NCBI GenBank assembly: GCA_013146195.2
Contig: CM028384.1
Location: 77,472,728 to 77,536,727, forward strand
Reading direction: 5' to 3'
DNA from: Codonopsis lanceolata
Lineage: Eukaryota > Streptophyta > Magnoliopsida > Asterales > Campanulaceae
DNA: 64,000 nucleotides
Positions within the stretch are counted from its first letter, which is position 1, and every line of letters starts with the position of its first letter. Of this stretch, positions 11,483 through 23,152 are shown one piece after another. The translations under genes and the position numbers were made by a program. The notes beneath the pieces are model-generated. The model ran no database searches. It saw only the letters and a program-made list of their open reading frames with translations, and was not told the origin of the DNA.

Positions 11483-12782
11483 TGTGACGACCCGACCCGG
11501 ATCCCAAGACGAGATCCCAAGGTCGTGCCGCCAACTAATGGGTAAGACCATAACGGCAATACGCCAACAACTAAAAACACATGCGGAAGCGAAATATAAT
11601 AACACGGTGGCGCCTAAGCTAACAAGCTCAAACTAAACACAACCAAAGAGATAATTAATCTCTCGGTCCAAAAATTCGTAACACATGCCGCAACATTGGG
11701 CACGTAGAGCAAAACTCCCTGTCATACAATATAATTATATAGCAACAAATAAACCAAGTCATCGGCAACGTTACAGCCGGAACCCAACATTACACTAAGT
11801 CTAAGACTCTAGTCTACACACTCAACGGCTAAACATGCCGGAGTACAACATAACCAACAATATAAATAACTTGAGATGGAATAAATATGTATTTAAACAA
11901 ACATGGCTCGACTAACATTTGTCGGCTCACAAAAACCAATTATTAATAATTTGCAAATACAAGAACCAAATCAATAACACAATCTTACTACCCAAAGTGA
12001 AGTTTATATAACTTCACTTCCCAAACGACCTTTCCAATAAACTAAGGCTACGAAATAAATTAATAGCAACCTTCACAAAATCTCACTTCTACCGTAGACT
12101 CGGCGGATTCATTTGAATTACTAGCTCGGCTCGAATCTAAGGAAAACAAAGTAAACGAGTAAGTCATAATGACTTAGTAAGCTATTAAAGATGCAATGTC
12201 ATGGCATGGTATTATGCACAAAATAAAACATATACATTTCATGTCATACTTATGATACAACATTTCATGACATAATTCACATCATAAACCCAATCTTATC
12301 CATAAACACATAGAACATAGTTCTACTTAATTTATCATAAAGTCATCCATATCATATAGACTATGCATCTAAACTCCAATAACATGTAGCATGTTATATC
12401 CACATTTCAACTTATCACCAACCCACATAAACCAATTATACCATGAGTTTCATAATTCTTCATTTATCACAACTCATATAATAATTCATGAATGGGAGAC
12501 TATTGTTTCCATTCTAATCATAAATAGCATGTTATATTTTTGGTATAACATAAATCATAAAAATCATCATTTCATTATCATGTTATATTTTTACTATAAT
12601 ATTTCATCAAGTAATCATCATCTCATGTAAATCATATCATAACCACGTAGCACAACAATTCATATACGTGCTCGTAAAATAAACCACATAAGAGAGAGAA
12701 GATGATTTTTCCTTCCGTTTCCAGCGTGTAACTCCTGCAGAAACATACGTGTCCTCGATAACCCTTTCGTGGCATCGACGTC
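11483..12782 (-). repeat. second G1 LTR fragment, minus orientation
   Basis: Begins with the same terminal block TGTGACGACCCGACCCGG and again continues like the reverse complement of the G1 LTR, until it is cut at 12782 by the start of a plus-strand LTR. Left flanking bases GACTA are a candidate target duplication whose partner is not visible. Confidence 0.82.
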
Positions 12783-13533
12783 TGTAATACCCCGATTCCT
12801 GGTTAGCTTGAATTGCGTGCAATGTTCGCATTTCTTCTCTGGTTGATTGCTCGTTGGGTTTGTGAGAGATTCTGGATGTATATGAGAGATCACATTAAGA
12901 CCAAAATACTTTTAAGAGATGCCATATAGTTGTGGACTTGCTAAAGTCACAAGTCGTAACTCGACGATAGTCGAAATGCGACGCGATTGAGAATTCGTTT
13001 GCGTTTTGTGTTCCTGACCTCGTTTTGGTCCTAGATCTTTACATGATGATTGAATAACATTTTTAGATGTGTTATACTCCTATTAGGATGCATTCCTTAA
13101 GTCTCGTGAAGTTTTGACGCTTCGAGGATATCAATTCTCCTTATCGCGTAGTTCGAGATTGAGCCGGATGATCGTCTCGGCCTTTCGGGAGTCCTTTTCT
13201 CCTATCTGTTGTTCATCATATGAGAGGCATTCAGGCCTATTTTGTATCCATTTTAGGTGTTTATAATCATGGGTTTTTGCCCGTCGGTTTGTGGTTTCAT
13301 TCAATGTTTCGTTAGCAAGTTGTTACGCCTTGCGTCGGTTTCGCTCCAGGTTGTTTTGGGTGTTGTTTATGGGAGTTTAGACATACTTTAAAAGTGGTTT
13401 GAGACTTGGATGGTCTAGCCTAGTGTTTGAGGACTTTAATGGTTGAATTATAGGCCATTTTGACGCTTTAAGGCTTGCGGTTGCATGCGGGAGAGACCAT
13501 ACCCGAACAAGGTTGCAAGAAAATGATGGCAAG
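12783..13533 (+). repeat. Ty3/gypsy G2 LTR, first part (plus)
   Basis: Starts TGTAATACCCCG and aligns with the start of the G2 LTR at 52086 read on the minus strand (shared AAGTCACAAGTCGT, GACGATAGTCG, ATGCGACGCGATTGAG). It is interrupted by the LINE at 13534. Flanking ACGTC (12778-12782) would be its target duplication. Confidence 0.85.
13520..13533 (+). repeat. LINE target-site duplication, left
   Basis: AAAATGATGGCAAG, identical to 19388-19401. Confidence 0.9.
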
Positions 13534-13630
13534 ACTCGAGGTATTGTTTGAGCATAATTACCCCCTAGGATTCTCTCTCTAGACTTTCCTCATCCTTGCT
13601 AGGGTTTTTCCGCCTTTGGCCGGCGCTGGT

Positions 13631-15115
13631 ATGGAGGCTCCTCCTCCATACGCCAGCCCTTCCCCTACAGCTTCTCCGGACCCTCCTCCAATCCCTCAAC
13701 ATCCTCCTATTCCTCCGGTGCACACTTATGCCACCGTTGCTGGGCAACCTCGTCCTAACCCTAGCTTTAACCCTAATTCGGCACCAATGCTTCAGGCAAT
13801 TCCTTTGGCCCCACGCCAACCCTCGACTATAGAGAATGAACCAGCTTGCATGTTTACCCCGCTAGAAGTCGAGTTGTTTGAGCGTTTACTCAGTAACACG
13901 GTTGTACTCAAATTTTCGGCTGGAAGACCTTCGATTCATGCTATTCAGGAAGATATTGCAAAAAATTGGAACCTTTCTAGCCCTTTTGTTGTCGGTCTAC
14001 TTGACCCCCGGCATGTTATGGTCCACCTTTCCTCTTGTGAAGATCTGATTCGTGCTCTTTCGCGGGAATCACACATGATCTAGACGTCAATGTTCTGATC
14101 GTTTAGATGGTCGCCGGATTGCCTCTTTAAGAAAGATTGTACCAGGGTGGCGGTTTGGGTTAAACTTCACCGCCTTCCTCTGAACTTTTTCAATCCTTCA
14201 TTCCTACAAAGCATAGGAAACTGTTTTGGTAGGTTTTTAAGGGCTGACGAGAAAGCCCTCGATTTATCTAGACCAATTTTTGCTAGATTGTGTGTTGAAA
14301 TTGATGTAGCCGAAACTCTCCCGTCTCGTATCTGGATTGGGACTGGAAAGGATCAAGGCTTTTGGCAATCTTTGGATTTTGAAGGAAACATTAATTACTG
14401 TACGGGATGTGGTCTCCTTGGTCACACAAAACAATTTTGCTGAAAGAACAGGCGCGGGTCGGATAGGAATGCTCAGACAAACAAAGTTCGTTCAGACAAT
14501 GCTCAGACAAACAATGCTCAGACAAACAAAGTAGACAAATTGGACACCAATTAGGTTCCAAACCCTAATATTAACATGGCCAAGGAACAAGCTAGACCTA
14601 CGCAGGAAGATGCTACTAAGCCGAATAAGCCAGTATCTGTTGGCGTTAAGTCGCTGCAAAGTGTTAGATGGCAGCCAGTGACTCAACCAAAGGGCTCGGG
14701 CAATGCTTCTGTCTCCAATGCCAAAGATGATAATGGTTGTCCTAAAGAAGTGGAAGTTATTGATTTGGTTAAAAAAGATTCGCCTTTGGTTAACAAGCAG
14801 CCATCAAACGGCAAAGTTACTGAGGAGCTTCCTTCTTCAGTGCCTTCTCTGAAAAGGAACGACGGAGTTTGCACCTTCAACTCTTTTGATGTGTTGTCCC
14901 AGGTTCAGGAAGATGAAGTTGAGATAGACAATGGTAATGTGCCGGGCAAGCCTAATCAGGACTGGGATATTGCCTCTCAAACGATACGACCAGATTTTTT
15001 AACTTACTATAAGAAGAAAGCTAGGAAAGCAAGACAAGAGAATTTTTCAAAGCATAATATGCGCAAAACTAGGGCTCTGCCAAAGCCCATTAATTCTTTC
15101 CCTCTCAGTTTCTAT
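13631..15115 (+). pseudogene. LINE ORF1: DUF4283-like, CCHC zinc knuckle protein
   Basis: The first ATG (13631) opens M-E-A-P-P-P-Y-A-S, a Pro-rich start. A DUF4283-like region follows (F-T-P-L-E-V-E-L-F, A-V-W-V-K-L-H-R-L-P), then a knuckle C-T-G-C-G-L-L-G-H-T-K-Q-F-C (CX2CX4HX4C) at about 14398-14442. Such proteins bind LINE RNA. In-frame stops at 14081, 14441 and 14552 break the frame. After the knuckle come short N-A-Q-T-N repeats and a Lys/Pro-rich linker that runs in the same frame into the endonuclease. Confidence 0.88.
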
Positions 15116-15918
15116 ATGCCAGTCCTTATATGGAATGCGCGAGGGGTTTGTAATAAAGGGACTCGAGATTATCTTAGTCTTCTTAAAAAACAATATAGGC
15201 CTATCATTTGTGCCCTTTTGGAGCCTAAAGCTTCAGGAGACAAAATAAATAAGTTGTGTCGTCGGCTGCGTTACTCTCATTCTATGCACGTTAATCCGGT
15301 GAATACCCATATTTGGGTTCTTTGGGAAGATAATGTGGATATGCAGTTATTGGGTTTCTCAGACCAATTTTTGTCCTTTAAAGTCACGATTGATGGTAAT
15401 TTTTCGAATATTCTTTCTATTGTTTATGCTAAATGTTGCAGAGTTTTTCGACGGAAATTGTGGGATGATCTTTCTTCATTTGCTAATGGGTTATCTGATC
15501 CGTGGTTGATAGGGGGTGACTTTAATATTATCTCTAATTCTTCAGAAAAATTGGGGGCGCTCAATGCGACTTTAATGCTATAGATGATTTCAATCAGTTC
15601 ATTTCTCAGGTTGGTCTCCAAGATGCTGGTTATGAGGGTAGTCGTTACACTTGGTGTAACAATCATGAAGGTTCTCGTCGAATCTGGAAACGGCTAGATA
15701 GAGTCTTGTGTAGTGGTAATTATGCTGCAACTTTTCAAGGTCTTCGGGTTCAACATTTAACTACTAGTGAATCTGATCATACTCCGTTGTTAATCACGTT
15801 ACAGACCGTATCCAAGCCTAAGAGTTTCTTTCATTTTCAGAGAATGTGGCTTGCGCACTGGACTTCCTGTCTTTCGTGGAAAACCAGTGGAATAGGCTTG
15901 TTTTTGGTTCCCCCTTAG
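15116..15918 (+). pseudogene. LINE endonuclease (APE type), frameshifted
   Basis: Starts M-P-V-L-I-W-N-A-R-G, the N of the apurinic-like endonuclease fold; L-L-E-P-K (about 15220) carries the catalytic Glu, and W-L-I-G-G-D-F-N (about 15505) the metal-binding block. A frameshift near 15560 moves the reading to another frame, with R-Y-T-W-C-N and S-D-H-T-P (catalytic Asp-His) following. The enzyme would nick target DNA for target-primed reverse transcription. Confidence 0.9.
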
Positions 15919-18290
15919 AGGTTTTGTTCAAGAAATTGCAGCTCCTCCGTACTCAGTTGAAAGATTGGAATTGGAAAGTCTTTGGTCATGTCCGTCGGCG
16001 TTTAGAAGGTCTTCGGGATGAAATTCTCAGCCTTGAGGTTTCCTTACAGAATGGTTGGCAGCAGCAGGTCTTTAACAGGCTTGAGGACGCTCAGAAAACT
16101 CTCGCTCAATTAATCACATGGGACGAAGAACTGACTTGACAAAATTCCCGACAAAAATGGCTGAAACATGGAGATAGGAATTCAGCGTATTTTCATGCTC
16201 GTATAAAGGATAGATTCCGAGCAAACAAAGTTCGGATTCGTATGCCTGATGGTACTCTTAACGATAATGCTAAGGACATAGGTCATACGGCTGTGAATTA
16301 CTTCCAAGAGCTATTTTCATCTCAGCCGCATGTTATCCATGATCATCTTTTTAATCAATTTCCAGCCAAGGTGACTGATATGGAGAATGCAAGTTTGGTA
16401 CAAACCCCGTCTGAAAAATAAGTCTTTGATGCTATTTCAGATTTGAACCCAAATAGTTCCCCGGGAACGACGGATTCACAGGTTGGTTCTTTCAGGGATG
16501 TTGGTCGATTATTAAAAATGATGTTTTGGCTGCCATTAATTCTTATTTTTCGAGGCATCATCTTCCTAGAGGTATGACGGCTACGGCTTTAGTTTTGATT
16601 CCGAAAGTGGACAACCCGGAGGATTTTGGAGATCTTAGGCCCATTAGTTTGTGCAATTTTACATGTAAAATTATTTCCCGCATCCTTGCTAGTCGGCTTG
16701 CCCTCTTATTACCAAATCTGATCTTCCCGGAACAGGCCGCTTTTGTGAAGGGCCGTAGTATTCAGAGAATGTTTTGTTAGCTAATGAACTTGTTCATAGG
16801 CTAGATCTGAAGTCTAGAGGGGGAAACATTATTTTTAAACTTGACATGTCTAAGGCCTATGATCGACTTGAGTGGGATTTTATCTTCCGAGCTTTGCAAG
16901 CTTTTGGTTTCAGCCATGATGTGCAAGGGTTATTTTGTCGTCTGCTCGATAATATCTGGTATTCTCTTCGTATTAATGGCGAATCTTATGGATTTTTTCA
17001 TTCCACTAGGGGGGTTAGACAGGGAGACCCTCTTTCTCCGCTTCTTTTTCTCTTAGCTCAAGATATTATATCCTTTAATCTTAATAGATGGATTAGGGAC
17101 GGAATCTTCCAGCCGTTTCATCATGGGCGGGGTGGCCTTCAAATTTCTCACCTTCTGTATGCGGATGACATGTTGATTTTTAGCAATGCAAGTAAATCAT
17201 CGATCTTGGGCCTTCGGAATATGTTGCAGCATTATGAACATAGTTCAGGTCAACTCATTAACCTTAGGAAGAGTGGTTTTTACGTTCCTAAGTGATGTTC
17301 TTCTCGCCGTATTTCTCTTATTCATGGTTGGTCTGGGTGCTCCCATAAGATGCTGCCTTTGAAATATCTTGGTGTCCCAATTTTTACGGGCAGATTGCGG
17401 AGGCGTTACTTTGAAGATCTGGAGTTAAAGATCATGAAACGTATAAATGGATGGCACGCTAAACTTTTGTCTTTTGGGGCTCGGCTTACGTTGCTCAAAT
17501 CGGTTCTCTGTAGCATTCCTATCTACATGTTATCTGCCATTTCTGTCCCCAAGTCGGTTCTAGCTCGTATTGAGCGGGCTATGGCTGAGTTCCTTTGGAG
17601 TGTTAATGGTGAGCATCGGGCTTACTGGGTGGCTTGGCATAGAATATGTCGCCCTCTTAATGAAGGAGGTCTTGGAGTTCGTTCGCTGCAACATGTGATG
17701 TCGACGGCTCATGCGAAGTTGGCTTGGAGCTTTCTTAGGGGTGAGAGTCTTTGGGCTCGCTTCTGTCGGCTCAAATACAACAATATTAACGAGTTTCATG
17801 GCCAAGCTAACTCTTCGCAATCTTGGCGGGCTGTTTCTTCTCAACTTGGTTATGTGCAATTATGTAGCAGGTGGATTGTCGGGGAAGGAAACATAACTTT
17901 TTGGAACGAGAATTGGTGTGGCACGTGGCTTCAAGGCCCCCTCCCTTTGGACATTAATCTTTCCGTTAAGGATGCTCTATACAGCTTTCATGAACTTAGC
18001 CATCTTATCCCAGAAGATCTACACGAGAAGATTCTGAAAATTCGATATTATGATCACATCAAAGATCGCCGTATCTTCACTTTAACTACTTCTGGCAGCT
18101 TCGAGTCTTCGGCTTTCTGGAACTATATCAGGCCTCCCAGCCCACAAATTCCTTGGGCTAATAAGATATGGCAGAAATGGATTTCGACCACTGTTAGTAT
18201 TTTTATTTGGCGATTGATGCATGGGGCTCTTCCAGTTGACAATCGGCTTCAAGGCAGGTTTATTCATTTGGCGTCTAAATGCGTCTGATG
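15919..18290 (+). pseudogene. LINE reverse transcriptase and thumb region
   Basis: Linker helices at 15846-16139, then RT blocks: L-V-L-I-P-K (about 16590), D-L-R-P-I-S-L-C-N, E-Q-A-A-F-V-K-G-R-S-I, F-K-L-D-M-S-K-A-Y-D (catalytic Asp), G-V-R-Q-G-D-P-L-S-P-L-L-F and the catalytic Y-A-D-D at 17158-17169. K-Y-L-G-V-P follows at about 17360. Stops at 16137 and 17293 and frameshifts near 16470 and 16770 break it. It would copy LINE RNA at the nicked target. Confidence 0.93.
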
Positions 18291-19193
18291 TGCTAATCAG
18301 CCTGAATGTGAGTCAATTGAGCATCTTTTTTTGCATTCTGAAGTTGCTAGGGTGATTTGGTTCCGTCTGGCTCAACCTTTTCGGAAAATCAGTCAATTCA
18401 GTGATATTCCTCATCTGTTCCGATCCTGGACTGGGGTCTCGATCAGACAACAATTGGGAGCCTGTTTACTAGGAATTTTTGTCTTCGGTTGCTGGGAAGT
18501 ATGGAAGGCCAGATGCACGGCTATTTTTGAGAATGTTCCCATGCAAACGGAATCGATCTTTCGGAAAACTATTCAGCATCTTCAGGACTCAACTATTCTC
18601 ATTTGTCCTCGGTCGATCAGTGGGTTGGGAGGTCTTCTGGCGATTCAGTCTTTGCATATTCCTGTCCAGGTGGTTCGAACCCGGGTAGGTCGCTGGCTCA
18701 AGTGGCTTCCTCCGAAGGCTAATTATCTAAAATTGAATACTGATGGCTCGTGTATTTCGGGTAAGTGTTCCGGGGGGTATCATTCGGAATGATAAGGGGG
18801 AATTGGTGGCTGCTTTTTCTAATTTTTATAGCTCTGGCTCGAATGTGTTCGCGGAAATTATGGCGCTTCAAGATGGTCTTCGCCTATGTCGATCCCTTGC
18901 TTTTGAAAAGGTTCTGGTTGAATCCGATTCGTTGACGGCAGTCAATTTTATTGCAGGGCATCATAACTCTCCTTGGCTTTATGAATATGATCTTCGGGAG
19001 AGTCGCTATGCTTTAGACTCCTATAGTCTGAATCACGTGTTCCGGGAGCAAAAACTCTGTTGCCGATGGTCTGGCCGCAGAAGCTCATCGTCATCATTCG
19101 AGACAATCCTTCTTTGATATTCGAGATCTTCCTAAAGCTGTTCTGCATGCCTATAAAAGTGACTTGTATGGTTTTTTGAACTTTCGCCGTTGA
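18250..19193 (+). pseudogene. LINE zf-RVT and C-terminal RNase H
   Basis: A zf-RVT block (C-x2-C broken by TGA near 18288, E-S-I-E-H-L-F-L-H-S) precedes an RNase H of the type found in some plant L1 elements: L-K-L-N-T-D-G-S (first catalytic Asp, about 18735), A-E-I-M-A-L (Glu), V-E-S-D-S (Asp), then V-A-D-G-L-A-A-E. A frameshift near 18775 and another near 19050 split it. Final TGA at 19191. Confidence 0.88.
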
Positions 19194-19387
19194 CAGGAGC
19201 TGATTGGTTATCTTTGGTTTTAGTTTGTCTTTTTATTCTTGTAATTCCTTTTAGAGGTAAGGCTCCTCTGTCCCCCCGTTCAAAGGGTTAGGCTGGTTGT
19301 CCCCCCTCAAGTTTGTTTTCCTTTTCTATTTTTAATAAATTTCGCAGGTGCCGCCCTGCTTTCCCAAAAAATAATAAAATAAAATAA
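19194..19387 (+). other. LINE 3' UTR and A-rich tail
   Basis: Pyrimidine-rich 3' UTR with AATAAA-like TAATAAAT near 19330, ending in an A-rich tail (AAAAAATAATAAAATAAAAT type) that abuts the target duplication. Confidence 0.8.
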
Positions 19388-19401
19388 AAAATGATGGCAA
19401 G
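19388..19401 (+). repeat. LINE target-site duplication, right
   Basis: AAAATGATGGCAAG directly after the A-rich tail, identical to 13520-13533. Confidence 0.9.
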
Positions 19402-21506
19402 GTAAAATAGGGACCATGCGGTCGCTTTGCCTTACCCCCATGCAAGCGCATGGCTTGCAGATCCCTGTTATGGGATTTTTGATGTTTTTTGGTGAGTCGC
19501 CTATCCTATCCCTACCAAACCCAACCTAACCCACTCCTAAACCCTCCTAACTACCTTAAGACATATCCTAATCTTCTATTAGAGTTTTAAGGTGAGATTA
19601 GTGTGGTTAATTAGAGGGAAACACCCCCACCAATCTAAACTAAACCCACTTACTTCCCAACCCTTATAAACCACAAACACTTGTCTTAAGCCTCCATTTA
19701 CTGCCTACACTTCACAAAAACGTGGGAGACATCTTAGAGAGCTTGAGAGAAGAGTTTCTAGGGTTATTGAGAGCCCAACCCTTGGAATCCATAGCTAGGA
19801 GCCTCCATTCCTCAATCCACACCATAGATTTGAAGAGGAGGTTGAGGAGAACAACACCCACCACTTGGAATTCCGAATTTGTGGCTTGAAAGGGCTGATT
19901 TGAGGTAAGTTACTACACCTCTTTCTCTTTGTTTTTGCCCCATTGACCCTAGGGAAAACAACCTTTGTGCTATGTGAGGTCAATGGGTGCATTTTTAGGG
20001 CTTTTCTAGATATGCCATGAACCCTAGATTTCTAAATGTTAATTTTGCTTGGATGAACCTACTTGAGACCTTGATTATCATGATATTCATGTGTAGAGTA
20101 GCCTATTCATCCTTGCTATGGGATTTATTCAAGTATTGTGAACATGATTGGTGAGGTGACTTGAATGGGTATATGCCCAAATGTTGAATTTGGTTGGTTA
20201 GACTTGCCTTAAACCTTGATTAGTATAATATACATGTGTAGTATAGTATATTAATCCATTTGATGTGAATTATTCATGCTTTGTGGGCATGATTGATGAA
20301 GTGACCTAAATGAGTTTATGCACAAAAATGGGAATTTGCCCTATGTTGCCTAACCAAGTGATTTGTTGGGATTTTTATGGGTTTAATGAGCTTGGGAATC
20401 TTGCCAATGATGTTAGTTATGAACATAGGAGGGTATTGTAGCCCATGGCTTCTATGCCCTAAATTTTGAAAAGTGTAGATTGGACTCAACGAAGTCATTA
20501 TAAGTTCGATAATGTGCTAAACGAACTTGGGTTGAAATCCTACGACGATTGGGTTTCGTTTGATTAACGTTGTGAAATGCATAGTCTCCAAACCTTAAAT
20601 GGAATTATGATTATGATGAACTTTGTGGATTTTAGGCTTGGGAATCAAGCCCGAATGAATATTGAGATTTTGTTGTAAACTTTAATGAAATGTTAAAGTG
20701 TGGATTTATGAAACACATAAAGAATGAAATGCAGTATTAAGACTCAACGGAGTCCTTTTAAGGCCAATAAAATGATAATGAGGCTTGGGTTGAAACCCTA
20801 CGATGTTTGGGTTTTGTTTGGTTATGTTTGTGCACATCGGGTTTTTGGGTTTGTGTCCAATTGAGACACTCATGTTATGGAGACTTATTAGAAATATATT
20901 TTGAGCATGCTTGTTAGAGCACGGGACATTAGAGACCAACGTATGGTCACAAGTATATTTAAGAGAAGATTAAGAAAGAATTCTCTCTTTAAGGAATTTG
21001 GTCGCGTGCATATAAAGGCACTTGTGAGAAAGTGACTAGGGAGTAGTCATGAGGTTCTTGAGTATGGTATTAGATATGTCGATTATATACGACGATTAGG
21101 ACTATGATTGAGTCCGGTGTACTTAAAATAAAGACTAAAATATTAAGTCTTGAGTTGTGGAAATTCTTAGACTAACGTAGTAGTCTTTGGTTTGATTTTG
21201 AGTGGAGGATTATTGTAGACCTCACATCATGATTTAGTAAGCTTATATGCTATCCTTGATTTGGGTGATGACTTGAGGAATAATGAGTACCTCAATATGT
21301 GGTTCTTGAACTAAACTTGTAAGTTAGTTGAACATGTTGGTCATATGCAAATATATGCATTATTCATGAGATTTTATAGATCATTATGTCCTACGTGTTT
21401 ATATGCAAATACGTGCATGGTTTATGGGATGTTATAGAGCATTATGTCCTACATGATTTGATGAGCCCGATATTAATGAACTTGGTCTCATTTGGTTTAT
21501 GCAAGT
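19402..21506 (+). repeat. Ty3/gypsy G2 LTR, second part (plus)
   Basis: Resumes the LTR after the LINE and its target duplication. 19640-19910 carries the promoter and leader seen in other copies (TTATAAA at 19664-19670, then the GAGAGCTTGAGAGAAG block). 21320-21505 matches 49425-49590 in reverse. It is cut at 21507 by an inverted SIRE-like LTR, and the remaining 1.3 kb or so of LTR is not seen on the other side. Confidence 0.82.
19664..19670 (+). promoter_or_regulatory. TATA box of G2 LTR
   Basis: TTATAAA in CCCTTATAAACCACAAAC, at the same relative place as CTATTTAAACCCC in the G1 LTR at 29928. Confidence 0.5.
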
Positions 21507-22751
21507 TGTGGGTCCCAATGAGCACAATAATAAGCTAGAGGGGGGGGGGTTGAATAGCTTATTAAACACTTATAAACTTTTAAGTAAATTCTTGAAAGTT
21601 ATTTGCAATCTATAGAAAAGAATCAAGTAGCGGAAGACCTTCAAGAAAGTTGTTCCAGTGTCCGCCGATAAGGACTACCTAGACCTTTTACGCTTTACTT
21701 AAGTTCTCGTAAATGGATAATATAAACAATGAAACTAAGCAGTTCAAGTATCAGACAAACAGTAAGAAATAACACAAGTATTTTGGGATGGTTCACATTA
21801 TAATGAGTGCTACGTCCACCACCAAGGCAGTCAACCTTGGATTTAAATTGTGCACTATGTTTTCCACTTAGATCAATTACAAAGAATATCCCTAATGGAT
21901 CGTGTACAAAATATTGACTTGTGTTTGGGGTCTAGGGAATTAAATATCTATAAATACAGGTTATTTAATTCGTGCAGAAGTATAATTAATGGAAGTTAAC
22001 AACAAGAAGATTAAAACAATAAGTGTTGATGAGCAGCTTCTTGTTGTTGACGAGGACTTCTAGATCTGTTGAGGATCTATTGAATGCTTGGTGAAGGACT
22101 TGGAGTTATGAAGTTTCAGAGCAATCCTTTAAGTGTTCGATTGATTCTGTACAATCATCTTTGTTCCAGTCTTCAATGGCAGTATTTATAGCAGGTGCAC
22201 TTCAAAAGATCCGTTGGAGAAGACGAAGACTTCAACAGCTCTTTTCATCAATGCATTAAATGCATGGGGTCGTCGATCAAGGACTTTGTCTTTCACGCAT
22301 ATCTAGAGTGTAATGATTTCGAGATCTTGAAAAGGTGGGCGATTTTGGTGTCGAATCGAGAGTTGTAGCGTAAAAGTAAGGAATGCCTCCGCTTTTCGCC
22401 ATCGCTCAGACGAAAAGTCTTCCTCGCTGAAAAGGTAGCTTTCGGCTTGATATGTCGTGGAATGTCTTGGATTTAATTCAAATAACATATTGAGATAAGT
22501 TTGAATTAATCCGATCAATCTTGGATAGGACACGCCATGGCATTAGGTGGACACGAGGTCTAGCCGAGAGAGTGTCTTCCGCTTTAAGCATATGGAGAGG
22601 TCTTCCCGAACCCGAAAAAGTCCTACAAAAACTATACAAGGCAAAGTTTTATACACAGATGCCACGCTAATCGATACTAGCCCGATTAGCCACCAAGTAT
22701 AAAACTAATGTAATGTACTGAGCAGATATAAATTTAACATAAGAATCAACA
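21507..22751 (-). repeat. SIRE-like 3' LTR (minus)
   Basis: On the minus strand it reads TGTTGATTC...GGGACCCACA, 1245 bp. It has a TATA-like GCTATAAATAC on the minus strand near 22193-22183 and the C-rich U5 end (CAACCCCCCCCC) typical of SIRE LTRs. It matches 25703-26977 over its length in opposite orientation. Confidence 0.88.
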
Positions 22752-22770
22752 ATCTCCTCCTATTTATATC
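22752..22770 (-). promoter_or_regulatory. polypurine tract of minus-strand SIRE element
   Basis: Minus-strand GATATAAATAGGAGGAGAT abuts the LTR start TGTTGATTC. This fixes the element's direction. Confidence 0.75.
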
Positions 22771-23152
22771 TGGTCATCATTACTACAAATGAGGGTTTTT
22801 AAAACAGACTATTTGATAGATAATAACATGTTTGAGAAATTTTATATATTGAGTAACGGAAGACATGCCTCTATCAACGTAATAACACCTCAAATGTAAG
22901 AGACTAATCTAAGGGCATACAAGAATAAGAAAATCATAGAACAGCACACAGATTAGCAGCAGTTCAAATAAATTTAAACTGATTGTTTAAATTCTAATCA
23001 GATAAGAAAATAAAGCAATAAGAATTTAAACAAGATAACCTTTTCGAAAAACAAGTAATCTTCTGTATTTATAAACAAGAAGTTTACATATCACAGAGTT
23101 TTCAAAAAAAATAAGATAAATACAAAGGAAAGGGAAGAAAAAGATACATAAA
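22771..23152 (-). other. 3' non-coding part of minus-strand SIRE element
   Basis: AT-rich DNA between the env-like stop and the polypurine tract. No other feature seen. Confidence 0.5.

Larger units (their letters stand above)
13534..19387 (+). mobile_element. L1-type LINE, nearly full length
   Basis: A 5.85-kb non-LTR retrotransposon: leader, ORF1 with a DUF4283-like region and CCHC zinc knuckle, endonuclease, reverse transcriptase, zf-RVT, RNase H, 3' UTR and an A-rich tail of AAATAA-like units. It is flanked by the 14-bp target duplication AAAATGATGGCAAG (13520-13533 and 19388-19401), inside a gypsy G2 LTR. The preserved duplication and tail indicate a complete insertion, though several stops and frameshifts have since accumulated. 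Confidence 0.93.

Noticed and set aside
10140..11636. Open frames of 70-137 codons within the G1 LTR
   Set aside because: They lie wholly within LTR sequence that recurs elsewhere with broken frames; no protein-like content.
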